IMG/VR virus record: IMGVR_UViG_3300002144_000453 | Span: 1 to 46,910 of that record | Strand: one strand, 5' to 3' | Origin: a virus | Length of the DNA stretch: 46,910 nucleotides | Part shown: one piece after another, positions 9,517 through 16,898 of the stretch | Layout of the letters: the number at the start of each line of letters is the position of its first letter | Numbering within the stretch: the stretch's first letter is position 1 | Translations under genes and position numbers: made by a program | Notes under the pieces: generated by a model | What the model was told of the DNA's origin: nothing | What the model saw: the letters and a program-made list of their open reading frames with translations, nothing else | The model's database searches: none

Positions 9517-9892
9517 CAATTTTATAACACCGCCAGACTTTTTAGATTCAATTGACAATTACACTGTACTGCTAATTGACCCAACTGAGGATGATGTTAG
9601 CAATATAGCATTGTTATGTAAAAATGTAGGCACTGATTTTAATGTCTACATTTACTTAGAACAATACAACTTGTTAGATTGGTTAGAAACAGCATTTAAC
9701 AAGTCTGACACAGTGTTAATTAACACAAGTCCTAATTCAATTAGCCCAGCCAAGGATAAGTTAGTACAACATCCTAAGGCAATGCACTATGGGCCAAAAC
9801 GTTTCTTTAAAAACGATAGATACCTAACCCAACCAACGGAATTTTTTATCAAATATGTCACAACAAACATCAAACCGTTCTTTGATATGTAA
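9509..9892 (+). CDS. Hypothetical protein
   Basis: A 127-residue protein with no recognised domain. It starts inside the end of the preceding gene (8-base overlap) and its 3' end overlaps the start of clpX by 38 bases, so the three genes are tightly coupled. The N-terminal half has alternating hydrophobic strands ([24 protein letters not shown]) that could form a Rossmann-like fold without nucleotide-binding motifs. Confidence 0.6.
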   Translation: MYSNFITPPDFLDSIDNYTVLLIDPTEDDVSNIALLCKNVGTDFNVYIYLEQYNLLDWLETAFNKSDTVLINTSPNSISPAKDKLVQHPKAMHYGPKRFFKNDRYLTQPTEFFIKYVTTNIKPFFDM

Positions 9893-11078
9893 TTTTTGCG
9901 AGAAGACAAAAGAAGAAGTTGGAAAGCTAATTGTTAGTAACGATGCCGCTATTTGCAACGAATGTATTGAACTGTGCGGCAATATCCTTACTACAGAAAA
10001 GCATAGCCTGTCGGGGAAAAAGAAAAGCATTAAAAATTCTCTTAACCCTGTTAAGATAAAAGAGTTTCTAGACGACTACGTAGTAGGGCAAGAAGTTGCT
10101 AAACGCTATCTAAGCGTTGCAGTAGTAAACCATTACAAGCGTTTGTACCATGCCGACCCCAAAGTTGAAGTGGACAAGAGTAATGTTTTAATGTTTGGAC
10201 CAACTGGGTCAGGCAAAACTATGTTAGCCAAGACCATTGCCCGATTCTTAGATGTGCCGTTTGTTATTATAGATGCCACTACGTTAACTGAGGCAGGGTA
10301 TGTAGGCGACGATGCTAGTGCTATACTTGAGCGTTTAATTTTAGCCGCCGACGGCGATATTGACGCAGCGGAGAATGGTATTATTTTCATCGATGAAGTA
10401 GATAAAATTGCAAAACGTAGCGACAACACCGGCGGTGTAGCCCGCGACATTTCAGGAGAAGGTGTACAGCAAGCATTGTTGAAAATGGTTGAAGGCACAA
10501 CATGCAAAGTACTATACGGTGAGGCTGCACACAAAGACGAAATCGAAATGGACACTAGAAATATATTGTTCATTGCTGGAGGTGCATTTGCTGGACTAGA
10601 TAAAATCATTAGTAAAAATAGAACTGGGAAGACCATTGGGTTTGCTACTGCGGAAAAGACCGAGGTTCTAAGTAAAGATGCGTCGCCTAAGGATTTTATA
10701 GACTTTGGGTTAATACCAGAATTCGTTGGGCGATTTCCAGTTGCAGTAGAAATTGATGCTTTGTCAAGAGACGACTTTAGCCGAATATTAACCGAACCAA
10801 AAAATAACATTGTTGACCAGATGGCATTTTATTTCCGGGTTGATAAGGTTAAGTTAACATTTAACACTGGCGCAATCGATGCAATTGTAGACCAAGCGTT
10901 AAAAGACAAACTTGGTGCCCGGGGACTTAAAGGCGTTATAGAGCGTATACTGGTTCCCTATATGTTCAATCTTAAGACATTAAAAGCAGATGGTGTTACA
11001 GAAATAGTTATAACCGCAGACACTATTATCAATGGCATCGACCCTGAGTTTATAAAGGAGACCAATAATGCAGAATAA
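9855..11078 (+). CDS. clpX: ClpX ATP-dependent unfoldase
   Basis: A full-length 407-residue ClpX, the AAA+ unfoldase that feeds substrates to ClpP. An N-terminal C4 zinc domain (Cys12, Cys15, Cys34, Cys37) is followed by Walker A GPTGSGKT (115-122), pore loop GYVG (148-151), Walker B IIFIDE (176-181) and sensor-2 GARGLKG (355-361). The IGF tripeptide that docks on ClpP is present (261-263). The segment matching the E. coli RKH loop reads GEAAHKDE, so that basic substrate-selecting loop is not conserved. Phage ClpS (12035) and ClpP (44699) are in the same window. The start lies inside the upstream ORF. Confidence 0.96.
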   Translation: MSQQTSNRSLICNFCEKTKEEVGKLIVSNDAAICNECIELCGNILTTEKHSLSGKKKSIKNSLNPVKIKEFLDDYVVGQEVAKRYLSVAVVNHYKRLYHADPKVEVDKSNVLMFGPTGSGKTMLAKTIARFLDVPFVIIDATTLTEAGYVGDDASAILERLILAADGDIDAAENGIIFIDEVDKIAKRSDNTGGVARDISGEGVQQALLKMVEGTTCKVLYGEAAHKDEIEMDTRNILFIAGGAFAGLDKIISKNRTGKTIGFATAEKTEVLSKDASPKDFIDFGLIPEFVGRFPVAVEIDALSRDDFSRILTEPKNNIVDQMAFYFRVDKVKLTFNTGAIDAIVDQALKDKLGARGLKGVIERILVPYMFNLKTLKADGVTEIVITADTIINGIDPEFIKETNNAE

Positions 11079-11409
11079 TACCATAATAGATAACGATATC
11101 TATACAATTACATTAGATTCGGTGGATATCAACTTGGCAAATATGGCGTCAACTATTCCTGTAACAACACAACCTCAGTATTCATTCACTGCGGCAGGGA
11201 CTCACACGGCGGATCTGTATGTTACAGGAAATGCAGACTTCGAAGGCGATGTTACTATTAAAGGTAAGAGCCTAGTTAAAACGCTAGAAGGCATTGAACA
11301 ACGTCTTGCTATCTTAACTCCCGATCCAGCAAAGTTAGAAAAGTATGCGGCACTCCGAGAGGCTTACGAACACTATAAAATGTTGGAAGCATTAATCGGA
11401 GATGAATAA
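11068..11409 (+). CDS. Small spike/fibre-like structural protein
   Basis: A 113-residue protein whose middle ([20 protein letters not shown]) has the short beta-strand repeats of trimeric phage spikes and fibres, followed by a helical tail ([11 protein letters not shown] onward). It resembles small virion proteins of marine T4-like phages as I recall them. A good site, AAGGAG, precedes the ATG, which overlaps the clpX end by 11 bases. The structural role is inferred. Confidence 0.6.
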   Translation: MQNNTIIDNDIYTITLDSVDINLANMASTIPVTTQPQYSFTAAGTHTADLYVTGNADFEGDVTIKGKSLVKTLEGIEQRLAILTPDPAKLEKYAALREAYEHYKMLEALIGDE

Positions 11410-11427
11410 ATAAATTTGTAGCAGACC

Positions 11428-11456
11428 TTGACAAGAGTCAAGTAATTTGTTACAAT
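11428..11456 (+). promoter_or_regulatory. Sigma70-type promoter for hsp20
   Basis: TTGACA at 11428-11433, a 17-base spacer, and TACAAT at 11451-11456. It lies about 70 bases upstream of the hsp20 ATG and matches the host housekeeping consensus, implying early, host-polymerase transcription. Confidence 0.8.
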
Positions 11457-11461
11457 ATAAA

Positions 11462-11490
11462 TGTAAGTTGCACAATTCCGTGGACTTACA
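11462..11490 (+). other. Stem-loop in the hsp20 leader
   Basis: TGTAAGT at 11462-11468 pairs with ACTTACA at 11484-11490, with a 15-base loop. It sits at the expected 5' end of the hsp20 mRNA, like the hairpin/promoter cassettes further right. It does not obviously cover the AAAGGAG ribosome site, so an RNA-thermometer role is not supported by the sequence alone. Confidence 0.5.
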
Positions 11491-11523
11491 ACAATCAGTC
11501 TTGCTTAATTAAAGGAGATTATT

Positions 11524-11964
11524 ATGAATAGACTAACAACCATTGACGTAAGTAAACTAACCCCACACTCTGTAGGCTTTGATCGCTTGCTTGACACTAT
11601 GTTCAGACATGCCGGACCGGCAGCACATACACAGAATGCAGGGTTCCCTCCGTATAACATTCGTAAACACGAGAACACATTTCAAATTGAAATGGCGTTA
11701 GCCGGGGTTGCTCAAGAAGATCTCGAAATAGAAACAAGTAGCGGAGTGCTAACTATTTCTCATGATCCAACAGAGGTTGAGGAACAGGGTGAACTAATTC
11801 ATCGCGGTGTTGCAGTACGCAAATTTAAGCGTAGCTTCACACTAGCAGACGATGTTGTAGTTAACGGTGCTCGGATGAAAAACGGCATGCTGTATATTCA
11901 GCTTGAGCGTATTGTTCCTGAAGAGAAACAACCTAAAAAAATTGCAATTACTTTCCAAGAGTAA
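11524..11964 (+). CDS. Hsp20 small heat-shock protein
   Basis: A 146-residue alpha-crystallin-domain chaperone that holds unfolded proteins. The domain runs from about residue 42 (FPPYNIRKHENTFQIEMALAG) through VRKFKRSFTL to the C-terminal I-x-I anchor (KKIAITF), which mediates oligomer assembly. The start follows AAAGGAG, and a sigma70 promoter and leader hairpin precede it. Hsp20 genes are common in T4-like cyanophages; here the gene sits between clpX and clpS, suggesting a protein quality-control island. Confidence 0.95.
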   Translation: MNRLTTIDVSKLTPHSVGFDRLLDTMFRHAGPAAHTQNAGFPPYNIRKHENTFQIEMALAGVAQEDLEIETSSGVLTISHDPTEVEEQGELIHRGVAVRKFKRSFTLADDVVVNGARMKNGMLYIQLERIVPEEKQPKKIAITFQE

Positions 11965-11975
11965 GTGCTAAAACT

Positions 11976-12002
11976 AGTAGTGCAGAGCATATCTGCACTA
12001 CT
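11976..12002 (+). terminator. Strong hairpin after hsp20
   Basis: AGTAGTGCAGA (11976-11986) and TCTGCACTACT (11992-12002) form a perfect 11-bp stem with a five-base loop. It is followed by TCTACT rather than a U-run, so it may stop transcription weakly or protect the mRNA 3' end. Confidence 0.65.
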
Positions 12003-12034
12003 TCTACTAAAATTACAAAGGTATATAATCAACC

Positions 12035-12346
12035 ATGTCGGTATCAGATCAAGACGTTAAGCGCAGTGTACGAGTAAGAGAAAACCTCCGCGAACCTAAT
12101 AAATTTCGAATTATTTTTATCAATGATGATGTCACGACACGTGAGTTTGTAATTGAAGCATTAAAAGCAATATTTGACTACGACCAACAGCCAGCCGAAG
12201 TAGTAACTGACAAGATCCATACCGACGGGTTAGCAGTAGTTGCAGTATTGCCGCACGAGATGGCAGAGCAAAAAGGTGTTGAAGTAACAATGCTTGCTCG
12301 TAATCACGGATTCCCATTACAAGTTAAAATTGAACCCGACTCATGA
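12035..12346 (+). CDS. clpS: ClpS adaptor protein
   Basis: A 103-residue ClpS-type adaptor. In bacteria ClpS delivers N-degron substrates to ClpAP. The conserved core is present: FINDDVTT, with the Asn-Asp-Asp of the N-degron pocket, FVIEAL, and the pocket histidine in KIHTDG, then MAEQKG and the PLQVKIE end. No ClpA is visible in the window, so it would act on host ClpA or by an unknown route with the phage ClpX. It overlaps the next gene (ATGA at 12343). Confidence 0.93.
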   Translation: MSVSDQDVKRSVRVRENLREPNKFRIIFINDDVTTREFVIEALKAIFDYDQQPAEVVTDKIHTDGLAVVAVLPHEMAEQKGVEVTMLARNHGFPLQVKIEPDS

Positions 12347-12804
12347 TTTTTAGTCGAATTAAAGAACTTAAAGAAGCCGAGAAGGTAATTGGCATTACCT
12401 TTAGCCAGTTCGATTTGCTACATGCAGGACACGTAGCGATGTTAAGTGAAGCAAAAAATCATTGCGACTATCTTATTGTTGGATTGCAAAACGATGCCAG
12501 TATAGATCGCCCGACGAAAAACACACCTGTGCAAAGCATTGTAGAGAGACAAATTATGTTAAGTAGTCAACGGGCAGTTGACGAAATTGTTGTTTACAAT
12601 ACTGAAAAAGACCTTGAGGATATACTACTGACGTTGCCTATCGACGTGCGTATTCTAGGTGTTGAATATTACGATAAAGAGTTTTCAGGAAAACAGATTT
12701 GCATCGACAGAAACATCGACATTGTATATAATAAGCGAGATCACAGCTTTAGCAGTACCGGGCTACGTAAGAGAGTCACTGAAGCTGAACTAGGTACCAG
12801 GTAA
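12343..12804 (+). CDS. Cytidylyltransferase-family nucleotidyltransferase
   Basis: A 153-residue protein of the TagD/HldE C-terminal type, which activates a sugar- or polyol-phosphate with CTP or ATP. The HxGH signature is in LLHAGHVAML and the second nucleotide motif is FSSTGLRKR. The N-terminal GITFSQFDLLH matches the family's first strand. The length is close to that of the single-domain enzymes. The acceptor cannot be told from the sequence. Coupled to clpS by ATGA. Confidence 0.85.
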   Translation: MIFSRIKELKEAEKVIGITFSQFDLLHAGHVAMLSEAKNHCDYLIVGLQNDASIDRPTKNTPVQSIVERQIMLSSQRAVDEIVVYNTEKDLEDILLTLPIDVRILGVEYYDKEFSGKQICIDRNIDIVYNKRDHSFSSTGLRKRVTEAELGTR

Positions 12805-12805
12805 T

Positions 12806-13621
12806 CTACCACTTTGCCGGCGGGTTTGGTTTAAAATCCCAAACCCCATTTGCCGCACCTTGTTTAATCATCTCAACTACTGTTTGCTCAATGGCGGCTC
12901 TTACAGCAAAACTAACAGGCTCGTTTGCCGCACTACCGGTTTCTGCTTCGAAACTTTTTGTACCCATGTCATAGAACATAAATGCACCAACGCTAGTTGC
13001 TACACTTAATATTGTCTTAGTGGTACTTACTGTCACTAATACTTCCCCGGTATTCACGCTAACTACTCTGAGTGCCACCGTTACTTGGTCTTGACGGTAT
13101 TGTGTATTTGGACCTATTCCTAGTACCCTAACTCCTACACCGCCACTTACTATGTTACTATCGTAAGCTATAATGCCGCCATCTACAATTAGGCCTGCAA
13201 ACAATAATGGCTTTAATGGTTTTGCATCTTTACCCTGATACTGTTCTCTTGTTTGTCTAATTAGCTGTCGTTCTTTAGTTAGTGCATCTAAATTACCACG
13301 TTCGATTACTTTAAACCATTGTCCGCCACCGACTCTTTTTAACGCATCTATTACCCATACATCGCTTCCTTGCGTAACGGCAGTGCTGATTTGTGCAATT
13401 TTATCATTGGGTTTACGTTGTCCTGTTTTGTCTACAAAACTGTACACAGCCACAGTCATTGGCGGCCCAGCAGGCGCTGTTAATTCGTTAAACTCTTTAA
13501 GTCGTTGCCCGGTTAACCCATTAGACCATGCCACTGGATCGTCAATTTGCCCGGTAATCTTTGTTATGCCGCATCCGCTTAGTAAGGATACGACTACCAA
13601 TGACAGCAACAGCTTTTTCAA
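12806..13621 (-). CDS. csgG: CsgG-like curli secretion channel lipoprotein
   Basis: A 271-residue outer-membrane lipoprotein of the CsgG family, which forms the ring pore that exports curli subunits. The TTG at 13621 overlaps the csgF stop (TTGA), and with that start the signal peptide ends in the lipobox LSGC (Cys17). The body matches E. coli CsgG closely by eye (SGGVGVRVLGIG, NTQYRQDQVTVALRVV, TKTILS, NEPVSFAVRAAIE, GVWDF). The constriction loop differs: the E. coli Tyr51/Asn55/Phe56 positions appear as Asp or Asn, Gln and Ile. The E. coli C-terminal extension is missing. Transcribed with csgF. Confidence 0.95.
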   Translation of the reverse strand: MKKLLLSLVVVSLLSGCGITKITGQIDDPVAWSNGLTGQRLKEFNELTAPAGPPMTVAVYSFVDKTGQRKPNDKIAQISTAVTQGSDVWVIDALKRVGGGQWFKVIERGNLDALTKERQLIRQTREQYQGKDAKPLKPLLFAGLIVDGGIIAYDSNIVSGGVGVRVLGIGPNTQYRQDQVTVALRVVSVNTGEVLVTVSTTKTILSVATSVGAFMFYDMGTKSFEAETGSAANEPVSFAVRAAIEQTVVEMIKQGAANGVWDFKPNPPAKW

Positions 13622-14058
13622 AATTGAAAGTCTCCTACTGGTATAGTAACAGTAGTAACGGATCCGTACTCGTCGGTGATTTCCAGAGTAATCTCGGATC
13701 CGTCGTTGCTCCACTTAATAGTGTTGCCCATTAAATCCATTTCGCCGCTTGATGCACCTTCTTCGGCAAACAGTTGATCTGCTAACTGTTTTGATAGTGT
13801 TGCGTATACCCTTGACTCTAAGTTATTGAGAAACTTAGCCATGTTAGTATTTTCGGCGTCTCTTAATAATTTGTCGGCTTTAGCTTGAGCGTCGTCTTGC
13901 CTAGTCTTACGTCTATTTGCTTCTAATTGTTCAACTGTTAAGACGTGAGAACTATAGCCGATACCATTAAAGGCAGGGCTATTAAATTGAAAGTTTAATT
14001 CTGCTGATGTTGCTGTAGTCGCAACTAGAATTGCTAGAATAAACACTACTGTACGCAT
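13618..14058 (-). CDS. csgF: CsgF-like curli assembly factor
   Basis: A 146-residue secreted protein with a cleavable signal peptide (about 1-18). The mature N-terminus ELNFQFNSPAFNGIGY matches the CsgF segment that inserts into the CsgG pore (E. coli TMTFQFRNPNFGG). The C-terminal half (GSEITLEITDEYGSVTTVTIPV) matches the CsgF beta domain. In E. coli, CsgF couples CsgG to CsgB nucleation at the cell surface. It is first in a two-gene operon with csgG, behind a late-promoter box at 14088-14095; the ribosome site is AGGGG. Confidence 0.93.
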   Translation of the reverse strand: MRTVVFILAILVATTATSAELNFQFNSPAFNGIGYSSHVLTVEQLEANRRKTRQDDAQAKADKLLRDAENTNMAKFLNNLESRVYATLSKQLADQLFAEEGASSGEMDLMGNTIKWSNDGSEITLEITDEYGSVTTVTIPVGDFQF

Positions 14059-14087
14059 TATGGTGACCCCTTGACTGCTAACAGTAG

Positions 14088-14095
14088 TATTTATA
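14088..14095 (-). promoter_or_regulatory. Putative late promoter for csgF-csgG
   Basis: A perfect TATAAATA on the minus strand, the T4 late consensus, with an expected +1 near 14082 and a 24-base leader to the csgF ATG. It implies expression with virion genes late in infection. Confidence 0.7.
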
Positions 14096-14105
14096 CTATT
14101 CTACA

Positions 14106-14408
14106 TTATGGTTCTCTTGATAAAAGTTCTTCGTAAAAACTATCAAGTTCCCCGCCAAACTTTCCGTGCAAATGTTCGTCTAGTTCACGCATACGCTCCC
14201 AATCTTGTCGGGAATTTGCTTCGATAAACTCGGCATGTAATCGCTGGTCCGACTCTAGCGTCATCATATCTGCTAGATTAATTTTATCAGCCGGGATTAC
14301 ACAATATGCTTCGATTAGAATATCGTTGCGAGTAAACTTCTCTAGCTCTAGAACTGTGTACTTGTCTTTTAACTGTTCAGCGTGTTCACGTCCAATAATG
14401 ATATTCAT
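14106..14408 (-). CDS. Hypothetical protein in the groES operon
   Basis: A 100-residue acidic protein of unknown function, last gene of the leftward exonuclease-guaC-groES operon. Its start overlaps the groES stop by ATGA. The C-terminal half is charged and likely helical. No domain is recognised. Confidence 0.65.
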   Translation of the reverse strand: MNIIIGREHAEQLKDKYTVLELEKFTRNDILIEAYCVIPADKINLADMMTLESDQRLHAEFIEANSRQDWERMRELDEHLHGKFGGELDSFYEELLSREP

Positions 14409-14692
14409 TCTAATACCACTACAATCTCATCGTCAGTTAGCATATGATACGATGTTTTGTCGAGCTCTACTTTAAACCCAGACCCTACGTTAAACAACAC
14501 CCGATCTCCTACGTTAACTACAACATCAAGGAAAGTGTTGTCATCTTGGTATTTTCCCGGGCCTACAGCAACAACTTCGCCTTCGACTACACCTTCTTCT
14601 TTATTACTAACAAGAAAAATGCCGGTAGATGTTTCTTTATTAGTATCTTGTTGTTTAACAACGATACGGTTATGCAGTGGTTTTAGTTTCAT
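14405..14692 (-). CDS. groES: GroES-like co-chaperonin
   Basis: A 95-residue GroES-family protein that caps the host GroEL ring; it would play the role of T4 gp31 in capsid protein folding. It starts with [13 protein letters not shown], then a mobile loop (TNKETSTGIFL) whose IFL replaces the usual hydrophobic tripeptide contacting GroEL, then GEVVAVGPG and VGDRVLF. The length matches bacterial GroES, not the longer gp31. Overlaps both neighbours by four bases. Confidence 0.95.
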   Translation of the reverse strand: MKLKPLHNRIVVKQQDTNKETSTGIFLVSNKEEGVVEGEVVAVGPGKYQDDNTFLDVVVNVGDRVLFNVGSGFKVELDKTSYHMLTDDEIVVVLE

Positions 14693-15852
14693 TTTGATTT
14701 ATCCATATGTTCGTATACACTATTGTATTGGGTATTAGTAAGAACAAATGTTGTGCATTTGCTCAATTGCTTTAATGTCTTGGCTCCAGCATACGTACAT
14801 GTACTACGAATGCCGCCTAGTATATCCTGTACAGTTGCTAGCACTGCACCGCGATATGGTACTAGTACTTCTCTGCCTTCGGCGCTTCTATAGTCTTTAA
14901 GACCGCCGAAATGTTTTGTATTCGCGGCATCGCTACTCATGCCGTAGAATTGTATAAACTGCTTTGCTTTTACTTTTGGGAACTCGCGGTTCATGTCAAT
15001 CCCACTCATACGTTGAATTGGTTCCAGCTCGTCGGTTAAGTAGTACTTTGTGATTACTTCACCACCACCTTCGTTGTGCCCGGCAAGCATCCCTCCCAGC
15101 ATAACAAAATCGGCTCCGGCTGCGAATGCCTTAGCAACATCGCCAGGACAAGTGCAACCGCCGTCAGCAATAATGTGTCCACCAAGGCCATGAGCTGCGT
15201 CTGCACACTCAATGACTGCAGAGAGCTGAGGATAGCCCACACCAGTCTGAATGCGAGTGGTACAAACACTACCAGGACCAATGCCCACTTTGACAATATC
15301 AGCTCCTGCAAGAATCAACTCCTCCGTCATTTCGCCTGTGACTACATTACCGGCGATGATTACAATATTTGGATATCCTGTGCGCAATTTACGAATAAAC
15401 TCAGCAAAGCGTGTAGAATATCCATTGGCTACATCTACGCATACGTATTTTAAGTTGCTAGTAGTAACAGCACCATATACACTTTGAAACTTATAAAAGT
15501 CCTTATCAGTGATTCCCATACTATAAGCAACATTATCGCAACGATTGATATGCCCTTCATTGAAGTATTTAACTAGCTCTTCGATATTGTATGTTTTTAC
15601 TAAACAAGTAAAGACGCCTTGTTTAGCCAATGTGTCTGCCATTTCGAATGTGCCAACTCCGTCCATATTAGCAGCCATAATGGGCACGCCACGATAGTGA
15701 TACGACTCAACGTTTTCCGGAAAGTCTGGAGTGTAGTTACGGAAAGTAAACTTGCGTTCTAGATCTACTTCTTTTCGTGATCCTAGTGTGCTACGCTTTG
15801 GACGTATTAGCACGTCTTTATAGTCGTATTTCTGTTCAGTTTCGATTCTCAT
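14689..15852 (-). CDS. guaC: GMP reductase
   Basis: A 387-residue TIM-barrel enzyme of the IMPDH/GMP reductase family. It converts GMP to IMP with NADPH. The sequence follows E. coli GuaC rather than [16 protein letters not shown]-like start, [22 protein letters not shown], the catalytic cysteine in GPGSVCTTR (Cys197), [26 protein letters not shown], and no CBS domains. There is an insertion of about 30 residues before FYGMSS compared with E. coli. It likely adjusts purine pools along with NrdAB. The 5' end overlaps the exonuclease gene by 17 bases. Confidence 0.93.
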   Translation of the reverse strand: MRIETEQKYDYKDVLIRPKRSTLGSRKEVDLERKFTFRNYTPDFPENVESYHYRGVPIMAANMDGVGTFEMADTLAKQGVFTCLVKTYNIEELVKYFNEGHINRCDNVAYSMGITDKDFYKFQSVYGAVTTSNLKYVCVDVANGYSTRFAEFIRKLRTGYPNIVIIAGNVVTGEMTEELILAGADIVKVGIGPGSVCTTRIQTGVGYPQLSAVIECADAAHGLGGHIIADGGCTCPGDVAKAFAAGADFVMLGGMLAGHNEGGGEVITKYYLTDELEPIQRMSGIDMNREFPKVKAKQFIQFYGMSSDAANTKHFGGLKDYRSAEGREVLVPYRGAVLATVQDILGGIRSTCTYAGAKTLKQLSKCTTFVLTNTQYNSVYEHMDKSK

Positions 15853-16375
15853 TGTGTTTTCCGATTTGGTGATATACTTTTTGTACTGCGGTAGCTTGGC
15901 TTACACAATCTTCTAATGCATTATGCAGTCCTGCTTTACCTTTTTCGCGAGGGTCACCATGTACTCCGAAAAGTGTGCGACTATCCCGCACCTGCCAAAA
16001 GTTCCATGGTGTAGGAATGCCTAGATCCCTATAGAGGCTTTCCATTATAACAAAGTCAAAAGCGGGTCCTTGTGCCCAAATATTATTTACGCCTACGAGG
16101 AAGCGATTTATTTCTTTTGTCACTTCGAGTAACGCCTGGCGATTATCTTCACTGAGTGCTTCTTCCCTAACATCTTCTGCTTGTTGCTCCCACCAAAGTA
16201 CAGTATCTTCTTGGATTTCACGCCCCAACGATACTTGTTCTTCAATATCTGGACGTAGATATAGCCCAGGACCAGGTTCCGCAAAACTACTCGGGTTAAA
16301 CTTAACTGCTCCAATGGTTAACACCACACATCCGGGACGAGTACCCAGTGTTTCGATGTCGATCATTGCATCCAT
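15836..16375 (-). CDS. DnaQ-fold 3'-5' exonuclease
   Basis: A 179-residue DEDD-family exonuclease, similar in type to T4 DexA or RNase T. Motif I is IDIETLG, motif II lies in AFDFVIMES and motif III in HNALEDCVSQA. I start at ATG 16375, preceded by AGGAG at a good distance; the 201-residue reading begins in the promoter. First gene of a leftward operon with guaC and groES, under a near-consensus sigma70 promoter. DNA versus RNA substrate cannot be decided here. Confidence 0.88.
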   Translation of the reverse strand: MDAMIDIETLGTRPGCVVLTIGAVKFNPSSFAEPGPGLYLRPDIEEQVSLGREIQEDTVLWWEQQAEDVREEALSEDNRQALLEVTKEINRFLVGVNNIWAQGPAFDFVIMESLYRDLGIPTPWNFWQVRDSRTLFGVHGDPREKGKAGLHNALEDCVSQATAVQKVYHQIGKHNENRN

Positions 16376-16406
16376 AAACTTCTCCTGATATTCTTTACTA
16401 TAATAT

Positions 16407-16435
16407 AGTGTAGCATATCTTGCAAAAAATGTCAA
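16407..16435 (-). promoter_or_regulatory. Sigma70-type promoter, leftward
   Basis: On the minus strand: TTGACA (16435-16430), a 17-base spacer, and TACACT (16412-16407). It drives the exonuclease-guaC-groES operon, which would therefore be early. Confidence 0.8.
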
Positions 16436-16525
16436 CTGCATTTAGTATGCAGAGATTGCGCTTGCATTAATTTAATAAATAAGGTAGAGAGTATCTGGGA
16501 AGATTGCAGAGCCAGCTACACCAAA

Positions 16526-16765
16526 CTAGATAATATTGTATTTTTTAAGTTTGTGTATCAGCGTTTCTCGCTTTATGCCTAAAGATTTAGCGGCACGAGT
16601 TTGGTTATTATCATTTTCGTGCATTGCTTGCTTAAGCAGAGAGCACTCGATATCGCTTAGTTTTCCGTTTAAATCGACGGAAAAGTTAGCAAAGTGGTCA
16701 GTACACATGCTTTGTAATGCGTCTGATTCGTCGAGCGTAACGCCACGCTGGAGATGTAATGTCAT
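16526..16765 (-). CDS. Fis-like DNA-binding protein
   Basis: A 79-residue protein ending in a Fis/NtrC-type helix-turn-helix: NNQTRAAKSLGIKRETLIHKLKKY, against E. coli Fis [23 protein letters not shown] (matches quoted in part). The N-terminal dimerisation region is short. I start at ATG 16765, directly behind a TAAATA box with five bases between; the 110-residue reading adds an unrelated segment. Divergent from the curlin-like operon, so it is a candidate regulator of it. In enterobacteria Fis acts on csg promoters; a link here is inference. Confidence 0.8.
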   Translation of the reverse strand: MTLHLQRGVTLDESDALQSMCTDHFANFSVDLNGKLSDIECSLLKQAMHENDNNQTRAAKSLGIKRETLIHKLKKYNII

Positions 16766-16770
16766 GCTAT

Positions 16771-16777
16771 TATTTAA
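16771..16777 (-). promoter_or_regulatory. Putative late promoter for the Fis-like gene
   Basis: TTAAATA on the minus strand, then ATAGC, then ATG at 16765. Third example of the TAAATA-N5-ATG arrangement, again without a visible Shine-Dalgarno. Confidence 0.4.
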
Positions 16778-16791
16778 CTTAGTGAGTATAG

Positions 16792-16809
16792 GTGTAAATT
16801 TTTTTACAC
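16792..16809. promoter_or_regulatory. Perfect inverted repeat between fis-like and curlin genes
   Basis: GTGTAAA, four T bases, TTTACAC: a perfect 7-bp inverted repeat in the divergent intergenic region. It could be an operator for a dimeric regulator or an RNA hairpin. It lies just upstream of the rightward late box at 16818. Confidence 0.6.
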
Positions 16810-16817
16810 ATACTAGG

Positions 16818-16824
16818 CTAAATA
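16818..16824 (+). promoter_or_regulatory. Putative late promoter for the curlin operon
   Basis: CTAAATA followed by CTCG, with an expected +1 near 16830. The leader is about 70 bases and contains CTATA-AAA-TATAG and an (AAT)5 repeat before AAGGAG and the ATG at 16899. Confidence 0.5.
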
Positions 16825-16857
16825 CTCGAATGCCGGGTACTATAAAATATAGGACCA

Positions 16858-16874
16858 AATAATAATAATAATAA
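16858..16874 (+). repeat. (AAT)5 microsatellite in the curlin leader
   Basis: Five AAT units plus AA at 16858-16874, about 25 bases before the curlin start. Trinucleotide tracts can change length by slippage; here that would alter leader spacing, not the reading frame. Confidence 0.85.
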
Positions 16875-16898
16875 ACCGGTCTTAAGGAGTATGTTAGA

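Noticed and set aside
10133-10810. 225-residue ORF opposite clpX
   Set aside because: It lies entirely antisense to a fully conserved ClpX, is a Ser/Ala-rich shadow and has no ribosome site or family motif.
11457-11523. RNA thermometer controlling hsp20
   Set aside because: The leader hairpin does not pair with the AAAGGAG ribosome site, so there is no sequence support.
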